Assembly: GCA_022393335.1 (NCBI GenBank)
Contig: JAJEKB010021013.1
Span: 1,183,812 to 1,247,811 of the forward strand
Reading direction: 5' to 3'
DNA: 64,000 bases
From: Macrotrachela quadricornifera
Taxonomy: Eukaryota > Rotifera > Eurotatoria > Philodinida > Philodinidae
Within the stretch, counting starts at the first letter, position 1; the number at the start of each line of letters is the position of its first letter. The position numbers and the translations under genes were made by a program. Positions 34,080-44,915 of the stretch are shown here, in pieces. The notes beneath the pieces are model-generated. The model was not told where the DNA came from, ran no database searches, and was given only the letters and a program-made list of their open reading frames with translations.

Positions 34080-35521
34080 ATGATTGACGAAGAAAACCAA
34101 GATTCGATATTGGTATCAGCTTGTCCGATTGATTCATCAGCCACTAATAATTTAAACCAAAAACAAAGTTCAAATATCGAAACAAATCAAGCAAAAACAA
34201 TAACGAGATGTTTACGCAATAATAACAATGAATATATCGTGGTGAAGAATTGGAAAAATGTTTCCAGCGATATTTGGTCAAAATTTGGTTTACCAGCCAA
34301 GAAAAATAATCAATATTCAGATCAATTTGACATTATACCAAATTATTCTTCTTGTTTCCAATGTTTTAAAACATATCGATTCATTGATTCAAGTACGAGT
34401 AGTATGAAAGATCATAAATGTCCACAAGAACTTGCTAAAGGACAACAACAATTGAAGAATTTGACTGGTTCATCATCATCTACGTTGTCTCCGTTGGCAT
34501 TAAAAATCCTCCAGCAAAAAAAAGAACACATAAAACAATTATTTGTTCGTTGGGTGATCACCGGTGTGCGGCCTTTTCACATTATATCTGATTCTGGTTT
34601 AAAAGACATAATTGAAGAATGTCTGGATATAGGTATGACTCTACGTTTTGCTGACATCGATTTATATCTCCAATTTGATTTTTTAAGGTCATGAGTGTCA
34701 TCTACAAAAAGTTCAAGCAAAAGATATCTTAGTTTGTGATCGAACAATTCGAAATGAATTAACAAAATTAGCTAAAGCAGAAAGGACAGAATTAAGGCAA
34801 TTACTTTCCGATTGTATCGAATCAGGTTGTTTATCGATTAGTCCTGATATATGGACCGACATCTTTCGAAAGATAGTTTATCTCGGTGCAACAGTTCATT
34901 TGGTTGACAAGAACTTCAATTATCATTTCATTGATTTATTTTGTACAGAATTCAAAGAGAAAAAAAAAGTGCTGAAAACATCGTGAAAGTATATTATTAT
35001 CAACGCTTTTTTCTTCTATACATTCTTTATCTTTATTTTAGTTGATTCAGGATTAGCTTGCGGTTTATGAACTGAATTCATCGATGGATTTAATTACTTA
35101 TGTTTCAGATCGTGGTTCAAACTTCATCAAAGGTCTCCGTGATTATCACTTGATGTTTTGTGTTGCTCATCGATTGCATGGCATTTTAAAAAAAACATTC
35201 TTTCAACATGTCAAACAGAAAAAGTCATCAGTTCAAGGTCAATCAACTATTCCAATTGAAATAACACCAACAAAAACAACAGCAGCAACTCTTCCTCGTC
35301 AACTTTCTCCAGAAATTCCTGTCAATCTTGAACCAGCTGATGATGAAGTACAAGTAGCTCTTGAAGAATGGGAAAACGAGGAAGAAAATGATGAAGAAGA
35401 AGACACAATTGATTATTCAACATTAACATTAGGTAATATTCCTTGGGTTGCTCAAGAGATATTGACTACAATACATCATTGCAAATTGCTGGTCCAGTAT
35501 GTGAAAAAGGTTAGGAATTAA
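34080..35521 (+). pseudogene. hAT-family transposase, BED zinc finger, damaged and 3'-truncated
   Basis: Exon 1 (34080-34632) has a BED-type finger (SDIWSKFGL ... CFQC ... HKC) and the hAT N-terminal segment (VRPFHIISDSGLKDIIEECLDI). A 55-nt GT-AG intron (34633-34687) keeps frame into exon 2, which carries the first catalytic region SPDIWTD. A run of nine A (about 34960-34968) shifts the frame by one. A second 53-nt GT-AG intron (34989-35041) leads to exon 3 with one in-frame TAG (35054-35056), the second catalytic Asp region (VSDRGSNF) and MFCVAHRLHGIL. The frame stops at 35521, before the C-terminal catalytic Glu and dimerisation region, and no continuation was found nearby. DDE-type cut-and-paste transposase by family; this copy should be inactive. 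Confidence 0.8.
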
Positions 35522-36515
35522 AATTTCAAAATTCTAAATTCGATTATTGTGAAACAAAATCAACATTGTATTAATCGATTCTAATTGATTATAATCTCTC
35601 AAAGCTCTCATTTCAGTCAATGTCAATAAAAACAATTGATTTTAATCTAGTTTAAAAGTATTTTCACTTGTGTCAATTGATATCATATCTGTCAATACTT
35701 GATCTACTATTAAACTCGCTATTTATTCAGCTAAGGAGTGCGAACGAAATGATCAAAAGGTTGAATTTAACAAGTAAAATTTGAGAAAAAACCATTTTAT
35801 CGTCATTGGGATTAAAATAATTAGTTTTGATCGTTTACTCAAATTCTAATGAATTATCAATATAAATCTAATTTAATCGAATTAAATCAATTAAAAATCT
35901 TTAATAAAAATTCTATGAAATTTGAAATATTATAATTGATTTTGAATTAAAATCGGATTAGAAATTAGTTTATCAATTATAATCTCGAAAAAAGGATTAT
36001 TGGAGAGATGATTAATTAATTTTAATCAAATTATTTCGTCTAGAATTAAAAATAATCGTGATTTTTGTATCAATATTTTTCATTGGGTACAAAAGCAGAG
36101 TGAATAATACTACAGAGAAATATCTCAACAACATAATAATGTCGTTTTATTGATATTTTCACCAACTTCCTGTTTCATTTTTCTGTTTTTTCTTTTTCCA
36201 ACAATAATTTAGCATTTCTTTCAAAATTAGAATTTTCGTTATTTTAACTGAGAAATTCTCTATACGATGGTAACGACTAATTACATGAAGATATAAAAAT
36301 CGAAATTTCCATTAAAATAAAAAAGAGTCAGTTATTTTCAGATTTGGAATAATATTTCCAAAAATAGTGTTAATTTCAATCTATGGCAACAAATACTAAT
36401 GAAACATGACTATCTCGATTAATAACAAAGTATTGGTTTTTAGTAATTTCATGAGATTTATTAAACAAATGATGATTTTAGAAATGATTTTATTGAAAAA
36501 AAAAGATTTATGTAG
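35522..36515. other. AT-rich DNA with dispersed AATCGATT/AATTGATT words
   Basis: At 35540-36070 words such as AATTGATT, ATTAATCGATT, GATTAAAAT and their complements recur every 20-40 bp. The same word family fills 42.47-42.87 kb, so this is probably an old member of a dispersed AT-rich element. No gene. Confidence 0.35.
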
Positions 36516-36698
36516 ATTATTTGTGGGATCTCTACTACTATTATGATAACTGCAGTTGTTGCTATTCCAACAACGATTGTTTTGAAAAGAAACCAAAATC
36601 TATCAACAACAACAATAGCAGGAACAAAACAAGTAGCAGCAGCAACAACAACAACAACAATTAGCAGTGTGAAATCATCGATAGAAATGGCTATGTAA
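36516..36698 (+). CDS. Possible exon of a type II membrane-anchored protein (TM plus Thr-rich stalk)
   Basis: After a plausible acceptor (GATTTATGTAG at 36515) a frame reads a hydrophobic segment (ISTTIMITAVVAIPTTIVL), a basic stop-transfer (KRNQN) and a Thr/Ala-rich stalk (STTTIAG..VAAATTTTT), then stops at 36696-36698. This TM-then-poly-Thr layout is common at the N-terminus of bdelloid surface proteins, for example NHL proteins. Neither a first exon nor a downstream ectodomain was found, so it may be an orphan fragment. The ACA/GCA repeats could also arise as a simple microsatellite. Confidence 0.3.
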   Translation: MICGISTTIMITAVVAIPTTIVLKRNQNLSTTTIAGTKQVAAATTTTTISSVKSSIEMAM

Positions 36699-36918
36699 TT
36701 AGTGTTTTCTGTGCGATAAGACGTAATATAATTTATATATTCTCGATAGACCAATAATTGATAATTTCATTAGACCAAAGTCTACACACTTTTCATTTGT
36801 TTCTTTGAAATAGAGGAGAGCTGCCCACGGACCTAACTTTTGGAACCTTTTCAATAGTTATCATAGAAGTTCCGGAACTATTTACTGCGGCACCCTCAGC
36901 ATAAAACCCCCTCCTTCG

Positions 36919-36957
36919 CCCTCACCCTCAAGATTGTTCACCCTCACCCTCACCCTG
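36919..36957 (+). repeat. Short CCCTCA hexamer cluster
   Basis: GCCCTCACCCTCA, a 9-bp gap and then CACCCTCACCCTCACCCT. A similar pair (CCCTCACCCTCA) occurs near 43916-43928. It is too short to call telomeric, and it differs from the TGTGGG-type repeat I know for bdelloids. Confidence 0.4.
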
Positions 36958-37106
36958 TTATAGCGTAACATATTATGCATAAATGTGATTTTTATCGGTG
37001 GTTTATACAAGCATTAGCGGATTCAGTAATACGACGAGCAGATGGTCGCCACCATCTCATGAAATCTTTTTCGTCAGAAACGAAAAAAGATAGCAGTTAT
37101 AACCCT

Positions 37107-37557
37107 TCAAAAATCGTTTTTTAAACCATGACCGTCATCCCTTCGAGAAACCATTCTCTCACTGATTTTCTGGATCCACCACTGTGTGCAAGACAACATA
37201 GGAAGAAGTTCTTGTCTCACAAAATTGAACAATAAATTTAGCATATTATTAAGAACTAGCAGAGGTACCCGATGAAAAGAGAATATGGTTAAGGTTTTGC
37301 ATCTTCCACTCGACTTTTTCTGCCGTTCATGACACATCTTTTACAGGATTGTTCCCGTTGTGGGTGAGCTATGTGCAACAGAACTTTTCCCGTCGTGCAT
37401 TAGGCATCTTCAACAGAACTCTTCTTACCGAGCTCAAGCTGACATCCTCACTCACATCCACCCTGGACACGATCACTCTCGAATTTGCATTGTGCTGCGT
37501 CATTTGATTAGAAAGTGAGTAAAATCGAGGTCTCTTACGACTTGAACGAAGTTTCAC
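37107..37557 (-). pseudogene. Possible decayed Tc1/mariner-type transposase fragment
   Basis: Two minus-strand frames (37369-37557 and 37107-37337) are open. The upstream one contains a VSEDVSLSSVRRVL helix-turn-helix-like segment after a basic RKRPR stretch, which resembles the DNA-binding part of Tc1-type transposases; the downstream one has no clear DDE motif. The region is less AT-rich than its neighbours. The similarity is by eye and weak. Confidence 0.22.
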
Positions 37558-37599
37558 GCACGCCTCCCTCTCTCATCCCTGATCACCCTGCCGACTTTC

Positions 37600-38235
37600 T
37601 TTCGCGCTAAAGAAACTGACGCGGATAGTTCCATGACGCTATCTCTCACGATGACTAAATACATAGCGAACCGACTAATCAGAATCTCGATCCGTATTGG
37701 CCGGGGTTAAGTTTCACCTAGTCTCCCTCAGCCCACTCCGTTTGGTGGTTTCAATCCCACGTCGATCTTTCTCGGGACCTAAGGAAGTAGTGTGGAAAAG
37801 TTTTGTGACGCTAGTTATCACAGGGACTGAATGCATAACGAACAGACAAACATTTCTTTTTATATGTATAGATAGATAGACGGTTTTTTAGCGACTTGAT
37901 TCCTATTGGTTTCCAGCCATTCAATAGGATTTGAGATAAACGGACTTTAGATTTGAAGTCAGCGTCCCTGAAAACCTTTGGTCAAATCATCTCTTTGTTC
38001 TCAAAAAGTGTTGTCACTTAATTCCCAATACTACTGAATGCTTCAATCCTATTGGTCAAATACAAAGTCCTATCTTCTGAGGGCGGAAGACAGGTTTTTT
38101 TTGGTAAAAAGTAGTCGCCGACCTTCCCCTTGACCTAATGATGTACCATGGAAAGTTTGGTGACGCTAGCTTTTAAGAGGCTGAATGCATAATGAATAAA
38201 CAAACAAACATTCTTTTTTATATATATAGAAGATT
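37600..38235 (+). repeat. Two partial copies of a dispersed repeat with a TTTTTATATATATAGA tail
   Basis: Both copies contain 'GAAAGTTTGGTGACGCTAG' or a close variant, GACTGAATGCATAA(C/T)GAA, then (A/C)AAACAAACATTC and a TTTTTATATATATAGA tail (about 37795-37880 and 38150-38232). Upstream parts also correspond (CCTAAGGAAGTAGTGTGG against CCTAATGATGTACCATGG). The A-rich block plus TATA tail looks like the 3' end of a non-LTR retroposon or SINE. Confidence 0.45.
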
Positions 38236-39045
38236 ACGAGAGTTATATCACCAGTTACACTATCAATGTATTTTATTTATAGTATTGTAGCCATATATGT
38301 TGGATGTGGTTTCTTAATTCAGAAAAGTCGTTGATCATTCACTCACATTTTACATTAACAAATTCGAGAAGAATGAATAAAGTTTTGACGAAAAATACCA
38401 GTGAATTGAATTTACTTTAATTATTCGTTTAACCGAACAAGAGGGTGAATTGGCCTCTTCACATAACTAGATTAGATTATTATATGAGATAATCTCACAA
38501 TTCAAATCAATTTATTATACGAACTTTTTCTTGTATCTTTGTCTCAAGTATATTTTCATTCCTTAAACAAATTTGTCGTATTTCACTTGGGATAAGTGAT
38601 TACAACAGATTAATATCAATTCTTAATCATTTATCGAGATTTGTTTCTCTACTTAATATTATTCTTTTCATTGTCTTTTTTCTTCTGTTAAATATTTTCT
38701 AAATTATTACGAGAAAATACACTAGAAAACGTCTATTAATCTTCCTTCTCAAGAAAGAGTTATTTGAAATTTGTTTTAAGATAAAATAATCCTTCACTGG
38801 AAAATGATTTAAACATTTCTTATTTGTCAAACAAAAGAAAACTTTCATCAATGACCAGTTTTTCTCTTTCAATAAACAAAAAATTTGAGCAGGAATATAA
38901 TAAATGATATGTCTTTGGTAAAAAGCAAAGCATTAAAGAAACTTTCTATATAATATAATTGTCGTCAAAATTTTCATGCATAATTGCCATTCTCTCTCAT
39001 AGAAAATGACAATTTTACAAGATTGTTATAGTTGAGGAGTAATGT
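38236..39045. other. AT-rich downstream region of the 2-TM gene
   Basis: No gene or repeat I can support; dense stops on both strands. Confidence 0.35.
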
Positions 39046-39683
39046 TCAGAGAGGCATTGTTGCTTCTTCATCCGTTGTTGTTTGCTGTGTTGTAGTAGAG
39101 TTAAATTTTGTTTTATAGAATTGTCGTAGTATGAGAAGTCCAGTAACTATGATGAAACAGATTACAGCAAGAGATATGAAGACATATGCTCGTATTTTTG
39201 ATGGTCTTCTCCACTGCCAAGACCATTCTTGTGAATCAAATACACCATAGCATGAATATATTTGGTCTATCTTTTTAAATTATAAAACAAATTATTAAAG
39301 AATTTCTCACATTTATTTCGTACTTTTTTCTTTTTTGCAATACTTAAAGCCCAACTTTCTGGATGATAAGAAGACAACGATGCTATAATAGCGTCACTTG
39401 GTTGATTATTATTGTTCTCATAGCTAACACTATCATTTGTAAAAGTTATACTCCAGTTTGGCGTGTACATAGTTTTTCTCCCTTTTCCTGTAGTAGTCAA
39501 GTAAAATGATTTAACAAAACAAGAACGTGTAACATATGTCTCCGAATGATGCAACTCGCGTCTTCCATACAAGAAACTAAATAAAACCAAGAAATAGAAG
39601 ACAAATGTGAAGCCTATGAAAACAGGATGTACTTCCATAACTAGATGTGTCTTGAATGATGACCAAAACGATGATATTGACAT
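39046..39683 (-). CDS. Two-exon, two-transmembrane protein of unknown function, 194 aa
   Basis: Exon 1 (39683 down to 39324) encodes 120 aa; a 53-nt intron (39271-39323) starts GTACGA and ends TTTAAAAAG; exon 2 (39270 down to 39046) encodes 74 aa and ends in TGA. The junction is phase 0 and keeps frame. Topology: TM1 at about residues 21-40 (VFIGFTFVFYFLVLFSFLYG), a loop of about 105 residues with two cysteines (RSCFVK and YSCYGV, possibly a disulfide) and N-glycosylation sites (NWS, TND), TM2 at about 149-168 (YVFISLAVICFIIVTGLLIL), then a Thr-rich tail. Short N and C termini flanking two TMs with a Cys-containing ectodomain resemble potassium-channel beta subunits in layout only; I see no diagnostic motif. 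An internal Met at residue 16 is an alternative start. Confidence 0.7.
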
Positions 39684-40830
39684 TGTTACGATAATATTAT
39701 GTTTACTAAAACAAACAGCAAAACAATTATCCTTTTATGTCTACAGAGAAAATAAAAAAAGAAGAAAAAAATTGATTTAAGAAAAAAGAGTAATTTTATC
39801 ATTACCACACTTTTTGCGTATTTTTCTCAATGGTATCGTACTACATACAACTAACTGGAAAAAACATACTTACATCACAACAGGTGTGATGTAGTGACAT
39901 TTCATATTATAATTGTTCCTTTTTGAACTATATTGTGTAAAATTGAAAATGTCATTTTCTTTCCTTTCTTTCGTAGTATGTTCTCATCAGTTACATATAT
40001 ATGTATACTGTGGAATTTCTTTAAGTGAACATCTCGCTTGTGTGATCAGTATATTATACCACACATCCACGGAGTTCCTGAGCGAACTTTACTGCTTTTG
40101 AATTCTTTCTGTATGATCACTATGTTATTGAGAATGTGAGCGCATTTTTCTGATTCTGATTGTATATTTCACTCTCATTAATATGAAAAAAAATAGAGGA
40201 CGCTATGTAATCAAGACATTTTTACAACAATGTGGAGACTATTATTATTCATCTTATTGGTTCTTTAATTCAACACAGAAAAAAAAACAAAAAAAAATGT
40301 TATTTGTGATTTTTATTAGTTGCATTACATCTTAATTCTACTATTAATTATAAGATCTCGAAACAATTTCGATCTAGAGCGAAAAATAAATCTAGTAAAA
40401 AGAAAACGAATGTAGTTGATCTCATCGTGAAATAAAAGACAGATTGAAAGTATCTCTCTGTGCGATTCCAAACATTCTCAAAACAAAATATAAATAAGTG
40501 AATGATTATGCTACGGATCAAAACAAAGAGGAAAGACGATTTTAATCCATATAATAATATGTCATCTCTTAGAAATTCTTAAAAATCTAATGAATCAATA
40601 AAAACTACAGAAAGATGTACAAAATACTGTAGATTATACATTGATTTGTTTTTACTTGGAACTCTCTTAAGTGATCGCCCTCTTTTAGTGAACGATTCTG
40701 GTTGATCTCAACAATGATTATATTAGAAAAGTTTTACTGGATTTATCCTTAGTCGAAAAATATATAGTATGGACTCTCATTAAATGGAATGTGTATATGT
40801 ATATAGATAAACAAAACAATAATAGATCAC
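39684..40830. other. AT-rich intergenic DNA with a perfect 9-bp hairpin
   Basis: TACATCACA at 39871-39879 pairs with TGTGATGTA at 39885-39893 across ACAGG, about 190 bp upstream of the 2-TM gene's start. Nothing else of note. Confidence 0.35.
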
Positions 40831-41138
40831 ATGATTGGCCCGTTGGTTTTTCACATAAGACTAGATATAAGAATCACATTAGTAGATAGAGAAAAATTTT
40901 CTCTATCAAACTGCATTTTTTGGTTTCTTTTAAAAAAAGTGTCTAGTAATGACATAAAACGTCATCAAAGGTGAGATTGTAGCGCCTCTTAACGGTGTAT
41001 TTTACTTTTATTGTGCTAAGCTCGTTATCAGACACTTTAAAAAAAACTAAAATCGCCGTTCAATAAAGAAAAATTTTCTCTATCTACTGATGTCATTCTT
41101 ATATCTAGTCTTATCTAAAAAACCAAAGGACTAATCAT
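40831..41138. mobile_element. MITE with ~125-bp terminal inverted repeats
   Basis: Left end ATGATTGGCCCGTTGGTTTT; right end reversed ATGATTAGTCCTTTGGTTTT. Both continue with AAGACTAGATATAAGAAT, CAGTAGATAGAGAAAA and AAAGTGTCT. Total 308 bp, no ORF. Family unknown. Confidence 0.75.
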
Positions 41139-41225
41139 AAAGCATTTGGTATTGATTGGATGAGTCATTAGTCTATATGGTAACATACCAAACAGACAAA
41201 CACGTAAAACAATAGGAAATCATTT

Positions 41226-41340
41226 ATGATTGGTTCTTTGGTTTTTGAAAGGGCTAGATTTAGCTTTAGTATTATCAGATGAAGAGAATTATTCTCTATC
41301 GAACTGTGTTTTTGCTCTTCTCAAAAAAGATGCAAATGAA
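41226..41340 (+). mobile_element. Single diverged arm of the same MITE family
   Basis: ATGATTGGTTCTTTGGTTTT, then GCTAGATTTAG...AGATGAAGAGAATTATTCTC and TCGAACTGTG, aligning with the left end of the 40831-41138 element. It lies 88 bp from that element in the same orientation; no second arm is visible. Confidence 0.55.
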
Positions 41341-42470
41341 AAATAGAGGGCACTATCATACTGTGCTGATATGTAGATTAAGGAAATGACCTATATCATT
41401 ACTTTTTAGAACATACCGCCGATAACCCAATCAAATACGAACATTGAAAAAACGCATGGACATGCGTGTGGACGCGTCACACAGTTTACTATACTCGCGA
41501 GTGCACCCATGAAAATTTACGCACGTACAAGCGTTATATTATGGCATGCAAGGGCATACAAAATCTTTTGTAGAGAATTCTCGCGTGTATATACAGAAAA
41601 AAGGTGAAATATCAAAAAAATAAAACATGTTTGTCAACTCTGCGTGAACACGCATGAATATATCGGTAATTTTTTCTCATATGAAATTCGAACATACATA
41701 CTTTGCATAATAAGACGAACTACTTCACCACTCGACCAATTACTTATATAAGTAGTATGATCAAATCTGGCAGATATGATGAGCATCGGATGATGTTGAG
41801 ACATACATGTACATGAATGTTTATATTAATTAAGAATTTTGGAAAACTAACATGTTTTCTTGATCTATATGCAGTGTAATTATTTAAATACAAGTTCATT
41901 TTTAACGAGTAATAAATATGCACACACAAAAGAAGTATCTAAATTCTTACATAAGACTGCATGGACAATGCAAAATATTAGAAATTTGCGTGTCAATGCA
42001 GAATCATTTGTATTATAGTTTTCATTAATATAATCTTTCTGCATTAACATGCGAGTGTTTGCAGGGTTAAAAACTATGCATAATTGTGCATGTTTTGCTT
42101 TAGACCTCAGAAATTTGTGTCTGCATATGTGTATTTATGTGATGCACGTCAATGAGTATCCTATTGTCATGCATTTATACACAAGAATCGCAAATACTAT
42201 GAATAACTTGCATGCTCGTGCTTGAGATATGACCACTTAGAAATATTTTGCGGATAAACGCGAGTTTCCAAAGATTTCCTACATGCACACGCGTTTTTTC
42301 AGCTTTTACATTTGACTGAGAAGCTGCCATACTTTTTTTTTGATGAGGAGGCAGCGAGAAATTTCGGATTAGTCAAAAGGTTCTTCTATAGTTTGATCGA
42401 GTGTCGATTCTTTACATCTTTATTTGGATTATCGAAACGACCGGTGTAAAAAATTTTAGCAAAAAATCAG
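41341..42470. other. Region rich in GCATGC/CGTGTG/ACGCG words
   Basis: From about 41440 to 42310 alternating purine-pyrimidine words (GCATGGACATGCGTGTGGACGCG, CGCGTGTATATAC, GCATGCAAGGGCATAC) recur every 60-100 bp between AT-rich spacers. Loose tandem periodicity, no ORF. It looks like an old, strongly decayed minisatellite. Confidence 0.3.
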
Positions 42471-42870
42471 ACTAACTGATTTTTGCATCCAAAAATCTGA
42501 CAAAATCAATTTTTTCTGCAAAAGTTGTAGAAAATCGATTAAATTTGAGTATTTTCGATTAAGTTTTAATCGATTTTCCTAGACTGAATCCATTTTAATG
42601 ATTTCATTGGTTTTAATCGTTGTACTAAAACTGATGAAATCATTAAAATAGATTAAGGAAGGAATGATGAATTAAAATCGATTAGTTTTGTGATCTTGAT
42701 AATGAATTATCATGATTTCGATAGAAGAACTCGATTAAAATTGATAAAAGTCTTTAATCATAAGAATGGATTATTATTACTTTAACATCAAAAAGATTGA
42801 GCAAGACCGATGATATCAAATAGAATCATTAAAATGAATTAAAATTTAATTAAAAATAGTCAAAGGACGG
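42471..42870. repeat. AATCGATT-word element with a 16-bp perfect inverted repeat
   Basis: ATTTTAATGATTTCAT at 42592-42607 has its exact complement at 42634-42649. The flanks (42500-42590 and 42650-42860) repeat ATCGATTAAA/TTTAATCGAT words, as at 35.5-36.1 kb. Probably a small AT-rich DNA element. Confidence 0.5.
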
Positions 42871-43224
42871 GGGCGTGTAAGACGGCAAATCGGCCCACCT
42901 TTAACTCAGGTAAATAGAACTATACGAAACGATGCAGAATGAGACGGCAAATCTTTCTACAGCAAATTCAAATCATTTGAGAGCTCATTCAAAGATTTCC
43001 CACGGAGATTATTGCCCTATATTTTTACTCTATTTTCAACTTAAAATAAGATCATATTTTGAAGAAATCCCATTATAAATATGTGTTTGTATCAGGATAA
43101 GATAGTCCCATTAGAAAGAGGAAGGAATTTTCCACAGATTCATATAAAAATCACTCTGGAAAGATATCTACAAAATAAACTTATGGCGAGCTAATAGTGT
43201 CTGTATGAATATTATGAGGTATTC

Positions 43225-43560
43225 CTACTCTCAATCCTGAACATTCCTTGTGAATTCCTGCCAGGTTTTTCTAGGATCTTGATGTCACACGATTCGTTCA
43301 AGTTTGATTTAGGATCCTGTCTGAATTCCTTGTATTTTCATGGTCACAAGATCCGATCAAGTCTAACTCAGGATCCTGTTTTGCATCCTTGTATTTTCCT
43401 TATTACAGTATATATCAAAGCCAACTAGGATCTTAGTCAGGATTTTCTCAGGTTCTTGTTCAGATTATTTTGTAGGGTGATACATCAGAATCCTTCCCAG
43501 ATTTTTCCACGATCTTATTTAGGATCTTAGTAGGAATACTAAGAAAACATTAGATAAAGA
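43225..43560 (+). repeat. Degenerate ~59-bp minisatellite with AGGATC(C/T)TG cores
   Basis: AGGATCCTGTCTGAATTCC and AGGATCCTGTTTTGCATCC are 59 bp apart, each followed by TTGTATTTTC; earlier and later units keep TAGGATCTT or CAGGATTTT cores. About five units. Confidence 0.5.
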
Positions 43561-44189
43561 TTTTTTCAAGCTTTTGTGTAGATTCATCCAGCAAATTTAC
43601 CTCAAGATTTTTCTAGGAGATGAAGATACATCAGAGAAAGATTCTGAGAAGAAAAGAAACTGAGATCACATATAATACAAGTAGCTCGAATGAAACGGAT
43701 TCGCTGACCCTTCTCTGACATAGAGAAAATACATCGTTGCACCCTTGGAAAGACAAATCAGTCTGAAGTCGTGAGGGGCTACCAGGATTTATTTTTCGGG
43801 ATTTAATTTTTTCAAAGGATTTATCTTTTTTAGAGGACTTATTAGCTATATTAGTATTTGAGCGCATCTTCATCCTTACCCTTGGCTTCCGGTACTCACC
43901 TTCACTAGGTCATACCCCTCACCCTCATATAAGAACTATATGGAATTTATTGAAAAATCCCAGAAAAATAAACCCTGGTAGCTGCTGGATCGATGCAAAG
44001 TTAGTTTCAAAGTAAGACAGCATACATTGTACCGTACAATGTTGGAATTAATGCTTAATGTATACATTTTACAGACTCACAGAAACAATTTTTCGAATAG
44101 TAAAATACATTTTTCTTACGCTTTTAAGCTTGTTTTACAACGTGCCATAAACATTTATTTCGATTTCTGAAACAAATATTTATGCCTGA

Positions 44190-44915
44190 GAGGGCTGTGC
44201 GAGTCAAGTCCGAATCATTTAAAAAAAATTTCGAGTCAAAATATTTTTTGTTGTGTTATTTCATAACTTGTTTATTTTGATAAGAAGTATTAAGAAGTTC
44301 ATAACACATAATTCAATTCATAGTTTTCATGGACAAAAAAAAGTAAGAACATTCCTATTCATCATAAAACGGTACAAATACTACTACAGGTTAATCAAGA
44401 AAATACGAACGTCAAAAACAACTCTTCTCATTTTTTAACGCATACATTCTTCTTAGCTATTATTTAATAAAAGCGACAATGCTTATAAAGAATAACTTCA
44501 CTTTTTATATACGTGAATACAATCTAGAATAGGAGTGGCACTTTAACTTTACTTTAAAATTAAAGTTAAAGTGCCACCCCTAATCTAGAAGTCAGTTGAA
44601 ACGAAACATAAAGAGATCATATATATACATATCTAGTCATGCAGATAGGTTATCGTTCATCATTGTATGAATAGGTGAGTAGAAAAACGATAAAAAAATC
44701 TGTTTCGTTACAATCTATTCCAGTAGGATAAAACTACTATCGAAAAAAAAATTAATCGTATAATGTGTGATCTATTGATACTAGCGAAGAAATTCTTTTT
44801 ATTAATTGACTCGGTAGTTATAGCATCTGGTCAACGTCATAAAATTTCCAAGTCCGAATCGAGTGCGAGTCATTGAAAAAATGTGACTCGAGCCGACTCG
44901 GACTCCTCAGTTCTG
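44190..44915. mobile_element. Putative non-autonomous hAT element, 726 bp
   Basis: Left end GAGGGCTGTGCGAGTC; the right end reversed is CAGAACTGAGGAGTC. Both are of the hAT (C)AGnnCTG type with GAGTC subterminal repeats. Flanking 8-mers ATGCCTGA (44182-44189) and ATACCTGA (44916-44923) match at 7 of 8, as expected for an aged hAT duplication. No transposase inside. It contains the 53-bp hairpin element. Confidence 0.45.
44530..44582. mobile_element. 53-bp palindromic hAT-like micro-element with 8-bp target duplication
   Basis: TAGGAGTGGCACTTTAACTT at the left; the right end reversed is TAGGGGTGGCACTTTAACTT, giving about 21-bp arms with one mismatch and a short A/T centre. The element is bracketed by the exact 8-mer ATCTAGAA at 44522-44529 and 44583-44590, which fits the hAT target pattern nTnnnnAn. 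The element is essentially two terminal repeats back to back. Confidence 0.75.

Noticed and set aside
36461..36754. Minus-strand ORF with poly-Val
   Set aside because: It is the shadow of the plus-strand ACA/GCA repeat encoding the Thr-rich stalk.
36919..36957. Interstitial telomere repeat
   Set aside because: Only two short runs of CCCTCA; the unit does not match the TGTGGG-type telomere repeat known for bdelloids.
39046..39683. Single-exon 138-aa version of the 2-TM gene (39267-39683)
   Set aside because: Its last 18 residues come from reading through the intron; splicing gives a second TM segment and a natural end.
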